The notes under the pieces were generated by a model. That model saw only the letters and a list, made by a program, of their open reading frames with translations. It made no database searches and was not told where the DNA came from. This document shows positions 40,737 to 50,165 of a DNA stretch of 62,871 bases, one piece after another. This stretch comes from Paenibacillus sp. JNUCC32. Lineage in GTDB: Bacteria > Bacillota > Bacilli > Paenibacillales > Paenibacillaceae. A program made the translations under genes and the position numbers. Numbering within the stretch: the first letter of the stretch is position 1; each line of letters starts with the position of its first letter. The stretch lies in the NCBI RefSeq assembly GCF_014863545.1, contig NZ_CP062261.1, positions 1 to 62,871 of the forward strand, in the 5' to 3' direction.

Positions 40737-42182
40737 ATGGCGAAATTGAGCGTAGTAGTTCCGAGTAATGAGGTCGAGGTTAGGGGCGCGAGTGGCGAAG
40801 CTGTTAAATACCGCAAGGTTGAGCGTAAGGCGCAGGCGGGCGATATCGTTAAGGCGCTAACTGATCGTAATACTGACGTAGATAAGGGCGCATTCTATGA
40901 AGTTATTGACGCGGATGGGGAGACGGGTTTCTGCGATAACGTCGGAGACCTTCGTTGTGCTGGGTTGCGCTATCATCCGCAAAGATTCGAAGTCTACGAA
41001 AAGGTGACGAGGCCGGCTGCGGTTGAGTATCGCGAGGTTAAGCGTGAGGCGGAGGTCGGAGAGCGTATTCGGATCGTTGATAAGTATCCAACCGAAGATA
41101 AATATGAGAATGGTGCCGAATTTGTTGTATGTAACACAGACGGTGACGGTGATGTACGCGTCAGGATTCCCGGAAACTCTCGCAAACTTGTCCTCCTAAG
41201 TGAATACGCCGTAATCGAGCCGGTCAATGTTGCCGAGCCAGCACCGCAGCCTGAACGCTTGAAAGTCGGTGAGTACGCGAGGGTTATCGGCAGTTCTCAC
41301 CGTAGCTTTTTCGGAGGGAAAGACGGGGATGTCGTTAACATCGTCAGAGAATCGGATAGTCGATACAAGTGCGAACGTATTGACGGTCACGACTACGGTG
41401 GAAATCCGTGGGCTGATCCGGAAAGTCTAGTCCGCGCCACCGAATCCGAAGTCGAAGCCGCCAAAAAGGCCGCTGAACGTGCGAAAGCAATCGGAGAGTT
41501 TGCGGACGGCGGCTATGCGGTAGTGGTTGACGTGAGTAAGTCGCATTGTCTGGCCGGATTTAAAGACGGAGATTACGTTACCGTCGAACTTTACGAACCT
41601 GACCACCGCATTTATCCGCTGAAGGTTGTCGGAAATAACAGCGGTTACTGCAACGCCGACGCACTCCGCAAGGTGACGCGTGAGGAATACGAGGAGGCGA
41701 CGAAGTCGAAGCCGGTGTTTAGCGTTGGTGACTACGCGAAAGTTATCGCTGATAACTACGAACATCGCGTCGGACATATCGTCCAGATTACTAAGATCAC
41801 CGACGGCCCTTTCGATTCTTTTGATTACGCAGTTAAACGCCTCACTTACGGCGGCAATGGATATATCCACGCGAAGAACATCGAAAAGGTCAGCGCAGAG
41901 GAGGTCGCACGTATCGAAGAGGAAGCGAAATGGGCGGCGATCGGGCGGAAAGTCGGCGAGATTAGAAAGGGCGATATCGTTGAGGTGGTGAACAGCCGCG
42001 GAGGGCACGCACCAGTCGGGCATATCGGCGAGACAGTTAGCGCAATGGACCATAACGGCGACATCAGAGTAGCGACGGTTGATCGTCCGAGTGGAAGTGC
42101 GTGCTGGTCTAAGGTAAAACTCATTGTACCGGTCGAACAACGCTTTGACCGTGCGGAAGGAGGCGTATCCACATCGAAATAA
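40737..42182 (+). CDS. tandem SH3-like/KOW-like repeat protein (six repeats)
   Basis: A 481-residue protein with about six degenerate repeats of 60-70 residues, each with a GDY/GE-A-x-V-I start and a Val-rich barrel pattern: near 22-90, 96-164, 175-245, 258-320, 330-395 and 405-470 (for example FSVGDYAKVIADNYEHRVGHIVQ). This suggests a string of small SH3-like beta barrels. Its second repeat resembles repeat 1 of the protein at 55081. Function unknown; nucleic acid or cell-wall scaffold are options. Confidence 0.6.
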   Translation: MAKLSVVVPSNEVEVRGASGEAVKYRKVERKAQAGDIVKALTDRNTDVDKGAFYEVIDADGETGFCDNVGDLRCAGLRYHPQRFEVYEKVTRPAAVEYREVKREAEVGERIRIVDKYPTEDKYENGAEFVVCNTDGDGDVRVRIPGNSRKLVLLSEYAVIEPVNVAEPAPQPERLKVGEYARVIGSSHRSFFGGKDGDVVNIVRESDSRYKCERIDGHDYGGNPWADPESLVRATESEVEAAKKAAERAKAIGEFADGGYAVVVDVSKSHCLAGFKDGDYVTVELYEPDHRIYPLKVVGNNSGYCNADALRKVTREEYEEATKSKPVFSVGDYAKVIADNYEHRVGHIVQITKITDGPFDSFDYAVKRLTYGGNGYIHAKNIEKVSAEEVARIEEEAKWAAIGRKVGEIRKGDIVEVVNSRGGHAPVGHIGETVSAMDHNGDIRVATVDRPSGSACWSKVKLIVPVEQRFDRAEGGVSTSK

Positions 42183-43990
42183 AACTTTCGCTTAACCGTC
42201 CGGACGACAGCGCATCAAGAGCGGTAGCACGCGAAGCTGTCAAAGCGGCAGCCAAGCGGAAGAAAGACGCATCCGAAACCGTAGAAGAAGCGATCGAACG
42301 CGTTAGCCAAATGAAATTAACGGACCGCGAGCGCCAACTCGTAGACATCGTTAAGGAATCCGTCAAGACCGGAGAGACAGGCAGTCTCCGGTCCGGTGGC
42401 GGACAGATTTCGAAGGCGGACGTATTAGCGGCAGGATCGCGCCTACTCGCGGAAAGGAAGCACAGTGAGCGCGCGGAAAGGATCGCGGAGACATTACGGT
42501 CAAAGCCGGCCAACTTCCACATACTGACGGACGACGCGGAATTACCAGCGTTCATCGAGCGTGTGAGAACGGAATGTCGGCGGCAAATGGCGGAATGGAC
42601 GGACCGCTGGCGCATACTCGGCGTTGAAACGATGACTGCGGGCGACTTCGAAGGTACCGGCGTAGATACGTATATCGACCTATCGATTGGCTTTTCGATA
42701 TGGCTGCCGTTATTGGACGAAGGCTACTATCTTCCGTACGGTCACGTTGATATGCGCGGCGAGGACGGCTTCGATTTCCTGGATGATACATGTGCGTTTA
42801 AGGCGGACGATAAGCAGCTCACACGTTCGAAAGTGCTGGCGGCCATTAAGCCGTATTTATCGAGCCAGGCGCACGGCAAGTCGTTTCACATGGGGTCGGC
42901 GCGCTATGACCTTCACGTTGCGATTAAAGACGGATACGAGATCCGCGGCTGCGTATGGGACTCGTTGGATGCGATGAACTCGCTAAATGAGCACGAAGAG
43001 TCTTTCGGTCTCAAACCGCTAATCGCGAAATACGGTGCACACTTCGGCATAAACGGTCCAATCTACACGTTCGAAGACATGTTCGGCAACCGGTCGCCAG
43101 CTCCGTTCAGCGTCGAATTGGTCGGCATCTACGCGATTAAGGACGTTCTCTACGGATGGAAACTGACGGAATGGCAATTCGCTCAAATGGCGAAAGCTCC
43201 GTCCGCTAGTGGCGCCGGTAAGCTGCTCGAATGCTATGCGCTCATTGACTCGAAGTTGCCGGAGACGGACGTATTCATGGCGCGGTGCGGCTTCGTCGTG
43301 GATCTCGACGGACTTGCGGAGTTAGAGGCGGAGTTCACGCCATTGCTCGAAAAGGCGCGCCAGGACGTTGTTGATTCGTACAAGATCGACGCGGACTTTG
43401 TTCGGAAGATGGACCGTACGCTTAACGCTAAGAAGGTCGAGGCGTGGGTTGAGGCGCAGCGCAAACGGATCGCACGGAATAAAGAGGCGCAGGAGAAACA
43501 GCGCGCTATTATCGCGGAATGCGAGGCAGCCGGCAAAACAACGCTTAAGAAATATACGAGCGCGGTCGCTAGGCTTGCGGAGCTGCAGACGGAAGCGCGC
43601 GAATTGTCGCCAGCAGACGAGGAACACGCGCCGTTATTCGTAGAGGAGTTTACGATAACGAACGGAAATCACCTGGCGTATCTGATTTACGATTACCTCG
43701 GCATTCGCGATCGTACCGGCCAGTTTAAGCGCGGCAAGACGCGGTCGACGGCTGCGGAGATCCTCGAAGTTTATTACGAAGAGGAAGAAGCGCTAAAACC
43801 GCTGGCGGTCGTTGCTGCGTACGAGAAATTGCTGAATACGTACGTGAAGAAGATTCCGGATGCGCTCGAAGGAGACGGGCGTCTGCATTCCGAGTTCAAG
43901 GCGGGCGGTACGGCGACAGGGCGGTATAGTTCCGCAGGATATAGCGGCAGACCGATCGATATTCTAAGCGAATTTGAAACGGAGGGGTAA
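42173..43990 (+). CDS. polA: family A DNA polymerase, N-terminal subunit
   Basis: Carries the 3'-5' exonuclease domain and part of the polymerase. An ATC start at 42173 (AAGGAGG at 42157-42163, 9-base spacer) overlaps the preceding stop. Exo acidic motif DFEGTGVDTYIDLS near residues 160-175; the end has LHSEFKAGGTATGRYSSAG, the TxTGRxSS motif, and then stops. The LQN-P motif and motifs A-C are in a separate gene at 44173, so this polymerase is split inside the fingers/thumb linker. The 605-residue piece is complete with stop codon, not a frameshift. Confidence 0.85.
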   Translation: MEIKLSLNRPDDSASRAVAREAVKAAAKRKKDASETVEEAIERVSQMKLTDRERQLVDIVKESVKTGETGSLRSGGGQISKADVLAAGSRLLAERKHSERAERIAETLRSKPANFHILTDDAELPAFIERVRTECRRQMAEWTDRWRILGVETMTAGDFEGTGVDTYIDLSIGFSIWLPLLDEGYYLPYGHVDMRGEDGFDFLDDTCAFKADDKQLTRSKVLAAIKPYLSSQAHGKSFHMGSARYDLHVAIKDGYEIRGCVWDSLDAMNSLNEHEESFGLKPLIAKYGAHFGINGPIYTFEDMFGNRSPAPFSVELVGIYAIKDVLYGWKLTEWQFAQMAKAPSASGAGKLLECYALIDSKLPETDVFMARCGFVVDLDGLAELEAEFTPLLEKARQDVVDSYKIDADFVRKMDRTLNAKKVEAWVEAQRKRIARNKEAQEKQRAIIAECEAAGKTTLKKYTSAVARLAELQTEARELSPADEEHAPLFVEEFTITNGNHLAYLIYDYLGIRDRTGQFKRGKTRSTAAEILEVYYEEEEALKPLAVVAAYEKLLNTYVKKIPDALEGDGRLHSEFKAGGTATGRYSSAGYSGRPIDILSEFETEG

Positions 43991-43992
43991 GC

Positions 43993-44169
43993 GTGATTAT
44001 AGCGTGGACGGCATTTGTTATTCTGTCGTTAATATCAGGTCTTAGTTTAATCGGACTTGTGTTATCTTTTTTCTTTGATACAGCAAAAGAGTCGGCTAAG
44101 TTCTTCTGGATTACGGTAATTTTCATATTTCTTTTGTCGTTCCCAGCGCAGTACATCTTTGGAGGTTGA
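43993..44169 (+). CDS. small membrane protein between the polymerase halves
   Basis: A 58-residue protein with two hydrophobic segments (WTAFVILSLISGLSLIGLVL and WITVIFIFLLSFPAQYIF). GTG 43993 follows GGAGGGG, and the stop precedes the RBS of the polymerase C-terminal gene. The DNA is more AT-rich than its neighbours, which suggests an inserted element. Function unknown; not recognised as holin or intron product. Confidence 0.65.
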   Translation: MIIAWTAFVILSLISGLSLIGLVLSFFFDTAKESAKFFWITVIFIFLLSFPAQYIFGG

Positions 44170-44172
44170 TCG

Positions 44173-45258
44173 ATGGGGATGACGATAACTGACGCCAACT
44201 ATCACGCCATTGTTCGTAAACTCATCGCTGATGAGCGCAAGGTAGCGAAAGGGACGAACCTGCAGAACATGCCGTCAAAAGGCGCAGGCAATCGCGTCCG
44301 TAATCAATTCATACCACGCGAAGGCTTTACGTTTATCGGCGCTGATCTCGGCCAGATCGAGCCTAGAAATATGTCGCACATAATGTACGTGAGATACGGA
44401 GATAACTCCATGCGGCAAATCTTCTTAGACGGCGTTGATCTTTATACAACGATGGCAATGATGACGTTTGGCCTGGCGCAAGAATATTGCGTAGACAAGG
44501 CGTACGATCCGACCGGCACGTTTCAGCCGCGGAAGATGATGAAGACCGGCCAACTCGCGGTATCGTACGACCAATCGCCGAAATCGTTCGCGAAGAAAAT
44601 GAACGTAACGGACGATGTGGCGCATATGTTCTTCGAAAACTTCGACCGTACATTTCCGTCGTTTAAAACGATGGTGGCAGATATCCGCGAGTTTATGCGC
44701 AGACACGGGTACGTAGAGACATTGGACGGACGTAAACGTCGTTTTCCCGATTATAAATCCGTTGCGGCAGCGCAGACCAAGAACGAGCAGCGTTTAATAC
44801 GGTTATATACCGAGCGGAAGGCGCTTCGCAATATAACAAAACCATCTCCACGCGATGAGCAGAGAATGCTCGCGGTACAGGACGAAATCGATATCTTAGC
44901 GGCTAAGCGCGGTCTCATCGGATATTGGGAACGCGCAGCATTTAACGCGGTCATTCAAGGAACAGGTGCGGACATCCTCAAGCGCATCGGCATTCGCATT
45001 GCGCAAATTTGTCGCGAACGTGGTTGGGAATTTAACGCCTCCATACACGATGAAATTATCGTCAGCGTACCGGACGAGCAGGTGACGCCAGAAACGATTG
45101 CGCTCATTAACGATGTAATGACGAAGACGACGGAATTGAGCGTGCCATTGACGACCGACATCGTTATACAAAAACGCTGGATGCAGGAATTCGGTCCGGA
45201 CGATTGGGATTACGCGAATAACCGGCCGCTGCCGGAGTTCGCAGATAAATATAAATAA
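44173..45258 (+). CDS. polA: family A DNA polymerase, C-terminal subunit
   Basis: Carries the polymerase palm: NLQNMP near residue 30, motif A FIGADLGQIE (Asp58), motif B RKMMKTGQLAVSYDQ, and motif C SIHDEIIVSV near residue 295. GGAGG (44161-44165) lies 7 bases before the ATG. The N-terminal 27 residues (DANYHAIVRKLIADERKVAKG) precede the LQN motif. Together with the 42173 product it would make one full enzyme of about 965 residues; each half is open and motif-complete. Confidence 0.88.
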   Translation: MGMTITDANYHAIVRKLIADERKVAKGTNLQNMPSKGAGNRVRNQFIPREGFTFIGADLGQIEPRNMSHIMYVRYGDNSMRQIFLDGVDLYTTMAMMTFGLAQEYCVDKAYDPTGTFQPRKMMKTGQLAVSYDQSPKSFAKKMNVTDDVAHMFFENFDRTFPSFKTMVADIREFMRRHGYVETLDGRKRRFPDYKSVAAAQTKNEQRLIRLYTERKALRNITKPSPRDEQRMLAVQDEIDILAAKRGLIGYWERAAFNAVIQGTGADILKRIGIRIAQICRERGWEFNASIHDEIIVSVPDEQVTPETIALINDVMTKTTELSVPLTTDIVIQKRWMQEFGPDDWDYANNRPLPEFADKYK

Positions 45259-45272
45259 GGAGTGTGGTTTTC

Positions 45273-46277
45273 ATTACACAATCAATCGCGGATAAAATAG
45301 CGCAAGACTTTACGGACTACCTTAACGCTTGGCACTCAGCGCCCGAAGTGTACGACGACGCACTCGACGCGCAGATTCACCGCTGGTACGCAGACATCTT
45401 ATCGGACAAGTCGCGCAAAGTATGGCCGCCACGAGGCATTCCGTATTTCTCGCCATCGTCGGCCGACACAGATCCGCGCGCCTTATACGAAAAAGTTCGC
45501 GGTGCTAAACGGGAAATTAGCGCCAGCCAACCGAATCAAGGGCGTCAGACTCGAATCGGTACCGCGATCGGCGACGTTATCCAGCGCGATATTCTATTCG
45601 CAGAGAAACATATGAGCGCCAGCCGTTTCGCATTCGAACGTAATGACCGCGGCGAGCCGATGTTCGAAAACTTTGCACAGATAGCGAAACGAATTACTCA
45701 TCGCGGTAAGCAATTCGCGTTATACGGTACTTGCGACGGCATCATGCGCTATGTCTCCGAAGATGGCGAAGTGCTGCGCGTCGGCCTCGAGATAAAGTCG
45801 AAGCAATCGACGTATGCGAAAACGTCTCCGTATTCAATGCGTAATGGCGCGGAAGACAAGCACGTTAAGCAATGCGTCTGCTACTCGATCATGTACGACG
45901 TTGACATCTACGTCATCATCTACGTAAACGGCGCTCGTAAGGCGTGGGACATGTCTGCGGAGGACTTCGAAAAGAATCCGGATATTATGGCGTTCGGCGT
46001 CTATATTACGGATGCTGACCGCGCTGAAATTCTCGATCACTTTGCGGACATTGTAACGGCAGCCGACTCAAGCACTCCGCCAAAGACCGATATAAGTCGC
46101 TGGACGTTTAATCCGTATAAACGGTTGATATCAGCGTCATTAACAGACGAGGAAATAGCGCAGATTAAACGCGAAGTGAGCGCGATTCAGCGATCAGGAC
46201 TTCCGGACTGGCGGAAGAATAGCGCGGTAAAAGCATTGGCGGAAATTATGAAACTACGAAATGGAGGCGCTGCTTAA
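45273..46277 (+). CDS. RecB/Cas4-like PD-(D/E)xK exonuclease
   Basis: A 334-residue nuclease. TCDGIMRYVSEDGEVLRVGLEIKSKQS supplies the D..ExK catalytic site (near residues 153-175), with conserved downstream KHVKQCVCYSIMY helix typical of RecB/Cas4 folds. The GTG at 45264 overlaps its own SD, so an ATT start at 45273 is proposed (AAGGAG at 45257-45262). Likely end-processing enzyme in recombination-dependent replication. Confidence 0.8.
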   Translation: MTQSIADKIAQDFTDYLNAWHSAPEVYDDALDAQIHRWYADILSDKSRKVWPPRGIPYFSPSSADTDPRALYEKVRGAKREISASQPNQGRQTRIGTAIGDVIQRDILFAEKHMSASRFAFERNDRGEPMFENFAQIAKRITHRGKQFALYGTCDGIMRYVSEDGEVLRVGLEIKSKQSTYAKTSPYSMRNGAEDKHVKQCVCYSIMYDVDIYVIIYVNGARKAWDMSAEDFEKNPDIMAFGVYITDADRAEILDHFADIVTAADSSTPPKTDISRWTFNPYKRLISASLTDEEIAQIKREVSAIQRSGLPDWRKNSAVKALAEIMKLRNGGAA

Positions 46278-46492
46278 TGTTGGAACGGATTGCGACCGGT
46301 TTACTATTCGTTGGACTCGGCGGTGCGGTAGCGCTCGGCGTCGGCTTCGTAATGGAGCTAATATTCGGTGACTCGACGCTATTCCTGCGCATTGTTGCCG
46401 TAATACTCGCGCTAGTCCTGTTTCTGTGCGGATACTATGGCGGAGAGGAGGCGGTCGATTCTGGCGAAGACAACGATACACCTCGGACTTGA
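46277..46492 (+). CDS. small two-span membrane protein
   Basis: A 71-residue protein with two strongly hydrophobic segments (GLLFVGLGGAVALGVGFVM and FLRIVAVILALVLFLCGYY) and an acidic tail. Overlaps the RuvC-like gene by 35 bases in another frame. Role unknown. Confidence 0.55.
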   Translation: MLERIATGLLFVGLGGAVALGVGFVMELIFGDSTLFLRIVAVILALVLFLCGYYGGEEAVDSGEDNDTPRT

Positions 46493-46979
46493 TACGTCAC
46501 TCACGAAATCAGGCTTCGCAATCATATCCGTCACTGATCGGAAACCGACGTTAGTTGATTACGGACTTATAAAATCTAACGCTAATCTATCGGACGGAGA
46601 GCGTCTTCGTCAGATTCACGCAGGCATAACGGGGATCATAAGCAAATATCCGATAGAACGAGTGATACCGCGAGAAGCCGGCATCGTGCGGTTTAACCTT
46701 CCGACAAAACAGATATTCAAAAGCCACGGAGTAACTGAGTTCGCACTCGCGGATTACGAAATTTACGACATCAATATACAAACGGTTAAGGCGTGGGCAA
46801 GGCGGATAACGGAATCGCCAGGTAAGCGGAACGATAAGGCGATGATTGCGGAAGCCGTGCGTATATTCTTCAACCTGCCGGACTTACCGCTCAATAAAGA
46901 CGGCGACGAGGCGGATGCAATCACGGTAACGCTGACGTACTTAATTCGCGAAAATCTAATAGACGGAGGGATTGCGTAA
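46458..46979 (+). CDS. RuvC-like Holliday junction resolvase
   Basis: Cuts branched DNA. A RuvC-like fold with the acidic residues in HLGLDTSLTKSGFAI, VIPREAG, and DEADAITV. An ATT start at 46458 (AGGAGG at 46446-46451, 6-base spacer) is proposed; the adjacent CTG at 46461 is an alternative and ATG 46437 contains the SD itself. Length of 173 residues equals RuvC. Follows the exonuclease in the recombination block. Confidence 0.78.
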   Translation: MLAKTTIHLGLDTSLTKSGFAIISVTDRKPTLVDYGLIKSNANLSDGERLRQIHAGITGIISKYPIERVIPREAGIVRFNLPTKQIFKSHGVTEFALADYEIYDINIQTVKAWARRITESPGKRNDKAMIAEAVRIFFNLPDLPLNKDGDEADAITVTLTYLIRENLIDGGIA

Positions 46980-47146
46980 TGACGTGGATTGTTTTCGCTT
47001 GTGATTGTGGTTGCGGTTTTGCTATTCCGAAATTTGAAGTTCCGGAAGACGTAAGTTGTCCGTCATGTGGTAGCGAATGGGATGTCGACGAAACTGGCGA
47101 AGGTATTATCGATCCGAACATCGTTCCGCTGTGCAGTGGTGTATGA
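46979..47146 (+). CDS. small zinc-ribbon protein
   Basis: A 55-residue protein with C-D-C-G-C and C-P-S-C clusters, a mini zinc ribbon. The ATG overlaps the RuvC-like stop (TAATG) with GGAGGG upstream. Function unknown. Confidence 0.6.
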   Translation: MTWIVFACDCGCGFAIPKFEVPEDVSCPSCGSEWDVDETGEGIIDPNIVPLCSGV

Positions 47147-47295
47147 GCCGCGACCAACTTCTCGCCCACTACTTACGCCACGAACGCGAACAGTTAACGG
47201 AAGCCCTCCGCATTAAGGGCGAAGATATCGCAAGGCTATGCGCCAGACTCTCGCAGATTGAGCGCCAAATACAAAAATACGAAACGGAGCGATGA
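47143..47295 (+). CDS. small coiled-coil protein
   Basis: A 50-residue helical protein (LRHEREQLTEALRIKGEDIARLCARL). The ATG overlaps the preceding TGA; it stops at 47295, sharing a frame with the NrdA gene that starts 4 bases on. Confidence 0.5.
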   Translation: MSRDQLLAHYLRHEREQLTEALRIKGEDIARLCARLSQIERQIQKYETER

Positions 47296-47298
47296 CAT

Positions 47299-49614
47299 AT
47301 CACGCACACACCGCAATATGTAACGAAGCCTAATAACCGCCGACTTACGTTCGATCCAGGCCGCCTATCCACGTTCGCCGACCGGATTCTCTCCGGTTTG
47401 GCCGGCGTAGATAAGACGCAGCTCCTACGCGGCGTCAACGCCAAGCTACGCGCCGAATCCGTATCAGGCGATGAGATTACGACGGCCTTCGCTATGTCTG
47501 CGCTTGAACTCGTAACGAAGGAGACTCCGGAATGGAAATTCGCGGCGGCTCGTGCGCTATTGACTACGCTGTATAAGAAGGCCGCAGTTAATCGGCGCTA
47601 TAAGGCGTATAGCGACCGGCCATACGGTGCATTCCTACCGCTAGTCAGCGAACTGGTCGAGCGCGGCATCTATCGCGAGGAATTGCTTAGCGCGTACACA
47701 CCGGAACAGATTGCGGCGCTTGGCGAGTGTATCGACTACCGACGCGATTTACTTTTCGATTATATTGGATTACTTACGCTGCAGGAACGTTATCTCGCGA
47801 CAGATTTCGAAGGACGTGTTATGGAGCTTCCGCAAGAACGCTATATGGTTATCGCAATGTTCCTTATGCAGAATGAACCGGCCGACAAACGCCTTGATCT
47901 CGTCAAAGAGGCGTATTGGGCGATGTCCAATCTGTACATGACGGTCGCGACGCCTACGCTATCGAACGCAGGCAAGGCGACGGGCGGACAGTTATCATCG
48001 TGTTTCATCGATACGGTCGACGATTCACTCGAGGGTATCTTCGACTCTAATACGGACGTAGCGCGCCTATCGAAAATGGGCGGCGGCATCGGCGTTTACC
48101 TCGGCAAGGTGCGCGCAAGAGGATCGGACATCCGCGGCCATAAGAACACGTCAAGCGGCGTCATTCCGTGGATTCGGCAGCTCAACAATACGGCCGTCAG
48201 CGTAGACCAGCTCGGCACACGTAAAGGCGCAATCGCCGTCTATCTCGACGTATTCCACAAGGATATCCTAGCGTTCCTTGACCTCAAATTAAACAACGGA
48301 GACGAGCGGATGCGCGCGCATGATATCTTCCACGGCGTCTGCATTCCGGATCTCTTCATGGAAACGGTCGAGCAGCGCGGCGAGTGGGCGCTATTCTGTC
48401 CGCATGAAGTCCGCAAAACATTCGGATGGGGCCTCGAAGACTTCTACGATGAGGAAGTCGGCGCCGGCTCATTCCGCGAGAAGTACGCCGAAGCGCTGGC
48501 GCATCCGTTGTTACCGCGAATTACCGTGCAGGCGATCGATATTATGAAGCGCATTATGAAGTCGCAACTTGAGACCGGCACGCCGTACATGTTTTATCGA
48601 GATACCGTCAACCGCGCGAACCCGAACAGTCATCGCGGCATGATCTATTCGTCGAATCTGTGTACGGAAATCATGCAGAATCAATCGCCGACCGTGACGG
48701 AAACTGAGGAACTCGTAACGAAGGACGGTCAAACGCGCATCATCATTACGAAGGTGCCAGGCGATTTCGTCGTATGTAACTTGAACTCGATTCACTTGGC
48801 GCGTGCTGTTCCGGACGGCGTCCTCGACCGCTTGATTCCGATACAAGTCCGCATGCTCGATAACGTTATCGATATCAACAATATCGAAATCCTGCAGGCG
48901 CAATATACGAATCAGCAATACCGCGCGGTCGGACTCGGTACGTTCGGTCTCCACCACCTACTCGCGCTTGAGGGTATCCGCTGGGAATCGGACGAAGCCG
49001 TCGCCTACAACGACCGCCTGTACGAAGACATCGCGTATTTGACGATAAAGGCGAGCGCTGACCTGGCGAAAGAAAAAGGCGCATATCCTGCGTTCGAGGG
49101 CAGCGATTGGCATAGCGGAGAGTATTTCGCTAAACGCGGTTATATCGATCCAGTAGCGGACACTATCGTTGCCGACGACAGATGGGCGCAGTTAACGCTG
49201 CAGGTCGTTCAGCACGGAATCCGTAACGGCTATTTACTCGCGATCGCACCGAATGGCTCAACGTCCATTATCGCGGGTTCGACCGCCAGTATCGACCCAA
49301 TTTACGAGCTGCTGTCGTACGAGGAAAAGACGACGTATAAAATCGCTAATCCTGCGCCAGACCTTTCGCCGGCCACGATGTGGTACTACAAGACCGCGTT
49401 CACTATCGATCAGCACTGGTCGATTAAGGCGGCCGCAGTCCGTCAGCGTCACGTTGACCAAGCGCAATCATTCAATCTTTACGTAACGCCGGATATTAAG
49501 GCGAGCGCATTCTTGGCGCTTCATATTGACGCGTGGAAGTCCGGAATCAAGAGTAGCTACTACATTAGAAGCCGTGCATTAACGATTGAGGAATGTCAGA
49601 GTTGTTCGTCTTAA
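47299..49614 (+). CDS. nrdA: ribonucleotide reductase large subunit (class I)
   Basis: Reduces ribonucleotides to deoxyribonucleotides. The 771-residue protein has a short degenerate ATP-cone-like start, the NxGKATGGQLSSCFIDTVDDS site with a redox Cys, KMGGGIGVYLGKVRARGSDI, an NPNSHRGMIYSSNLCTE active-site region and a C-terminal CQSC pair for thioredoxin/glutaredoxin. An ATC start at 47299 (GGAG at 47286-47289, 9-base spacer) is proposed; a TTG further down at 47398 lacks a ribosome site and would remove the N-terminal helix. Confidence 0.85.
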   Translation: MTHTPQYVTKPNNRRLTFDPGRLSTFADRILSGLAGVDKTQLLRGVNAKLRAESVSGDEITTAFAMSALELVTKETPEWKFAAARALLTTLYKKAAVNRRYKAYSDRPYGAFLPLVSELVERGIYREELLSAYTPEQIAALGECIDYRRDLLFDYIGLLTLQERYLATDFEGRVMELPQERYMVIAMFLMQNEPADKRLDLVKEAYWAMSNLYMTVATPTLSNAGKATGGQLSSCFIDTVDDSLEGIFDSNTDVARLSKMGGGIGVYLGKVRARGSDIRGHKNTSSGVIPWIRQLNNTAVSVDQLGTRKGAIAVYLDVFHKDILAFLDLKLNNGDERMRAHDIFHGVCIPDLFMETVEQRGEWALFCPHEVRKTFGWGLEDFYDEEVGAGSFREKYAEALAHPLLPRITVQAIDIMKRIMKSQLETGTPYMFYRDTVNRANPNSHRGMIYSSNLCTEIMQNQSPTVTETEELVTKDGQTRIIITKVPGDFVVCNLNSIHLARAVPDGVLDRLIPIQVRMLDNVIDINNIEILQAQYTNQQYRAVGLGTFGLHHLLALEGIRWESDEAVAYNDRLYEDIAYLTIKASADLAKEKGAYPAFEGSDWHSGEYFAKRGYIDPVADTIVADDRWAQLTLQVVQHGIRNGYLLAIAPNGSTSIIAGSTASIDPIYELLSYEEKTTYKIANPAPDLSPATMWYYKTAFTIDQHWSIKAAAVRQRHVDQAQSFNLYVTPDIKASAFLALHIDAWKSGIKSSYYIRSRALTIEECQSCSS

Positions 49615-49633
49615 TACGATGAGGGGGCTGCAG

Positions 49634-50128
49634 ATGAGTGGTCGAGAAACGTGGAGACGTATCGAGGGGTTTTGCAACTACGAGGTCAGCGATACCGGCT
49701 TAGTTAGGAACATAACCACACGTAGAGTTATGAGAGGAAACCCTATTAAAGGAGGGTATCTACAAATATGTCTGGTTAGCCCTTCACGCGAAAGAAAGAT
49801 GTTCTTAGTTCACCGCCTAGTCGCTATTGCTTTCATCCCTAATCCCGATGGTTTACCAGAAGTTAATCATAGAAACGGGATTAAAACTGATAATTTCGTA
49901 TCCAATCTTGAGTGGTGTGATCGCAAATATAACATCAGGCACGCGTTTGCTACCGGACTTTTTGACGGCAGGAGGGTTAGGGGAGAGGATAACGGTAATT
50001 CGAAACTAAAAGATTATCAAAGGATGGAGATATTAGCCGACCAACGGACACTCTCGGAGATAGCTAAAGACTACGGGGTGACTCCGCAGGCTATATGGCA
50101 CATAAAACATAAGTTTAAAGCTTCATAA
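49634..50128 (+). CDS. HNH homing endonuclease between nrdA and nrdB
   Basis: A 164-residue freestanding homing endonuclease: NUMOD4-like start (WRRIEGFCNYEVSDTGLVRNI), HNH core (VHRLVAIAFIPNPDGLPEVNHRNGIKTDNFVSNLEW, in outline residues 56-95) and a C-terminal HTH (LSEIAKDYGVTPQAIWHIKH). AGGGGG precedes ATG 49634. The DNA is more AT-rich than the flanking reductase genes. Such enzymes spread by cutting allelic sites. Confidence 0.85.
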   Translation: MSGRETWRRIEGFCNYEVSDTGLVRNITTRRVMRGNPIKGGYLQICLVSPSRERKMFLVHRLVAIAFIPNPDGLPEVNHRNGIKTDNFVSNLEWCDRKYNIRHAFATGLFDGRRVRGEDNGNSKLKDYQRMEILADQRTLSEIAKDYGVTPQAIWHIKHKFKAS

Positions 50129-50165
50129 CTCACCTGCTGCAAATAACGAATAGGAGGGCGATATC

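Noticed and set aside
43930..44250. Group I or II intron in the polymerase gene
   Set aside because: No intron core motifs recognised; three complete frames each with ribosome sites explain the arrangement better.
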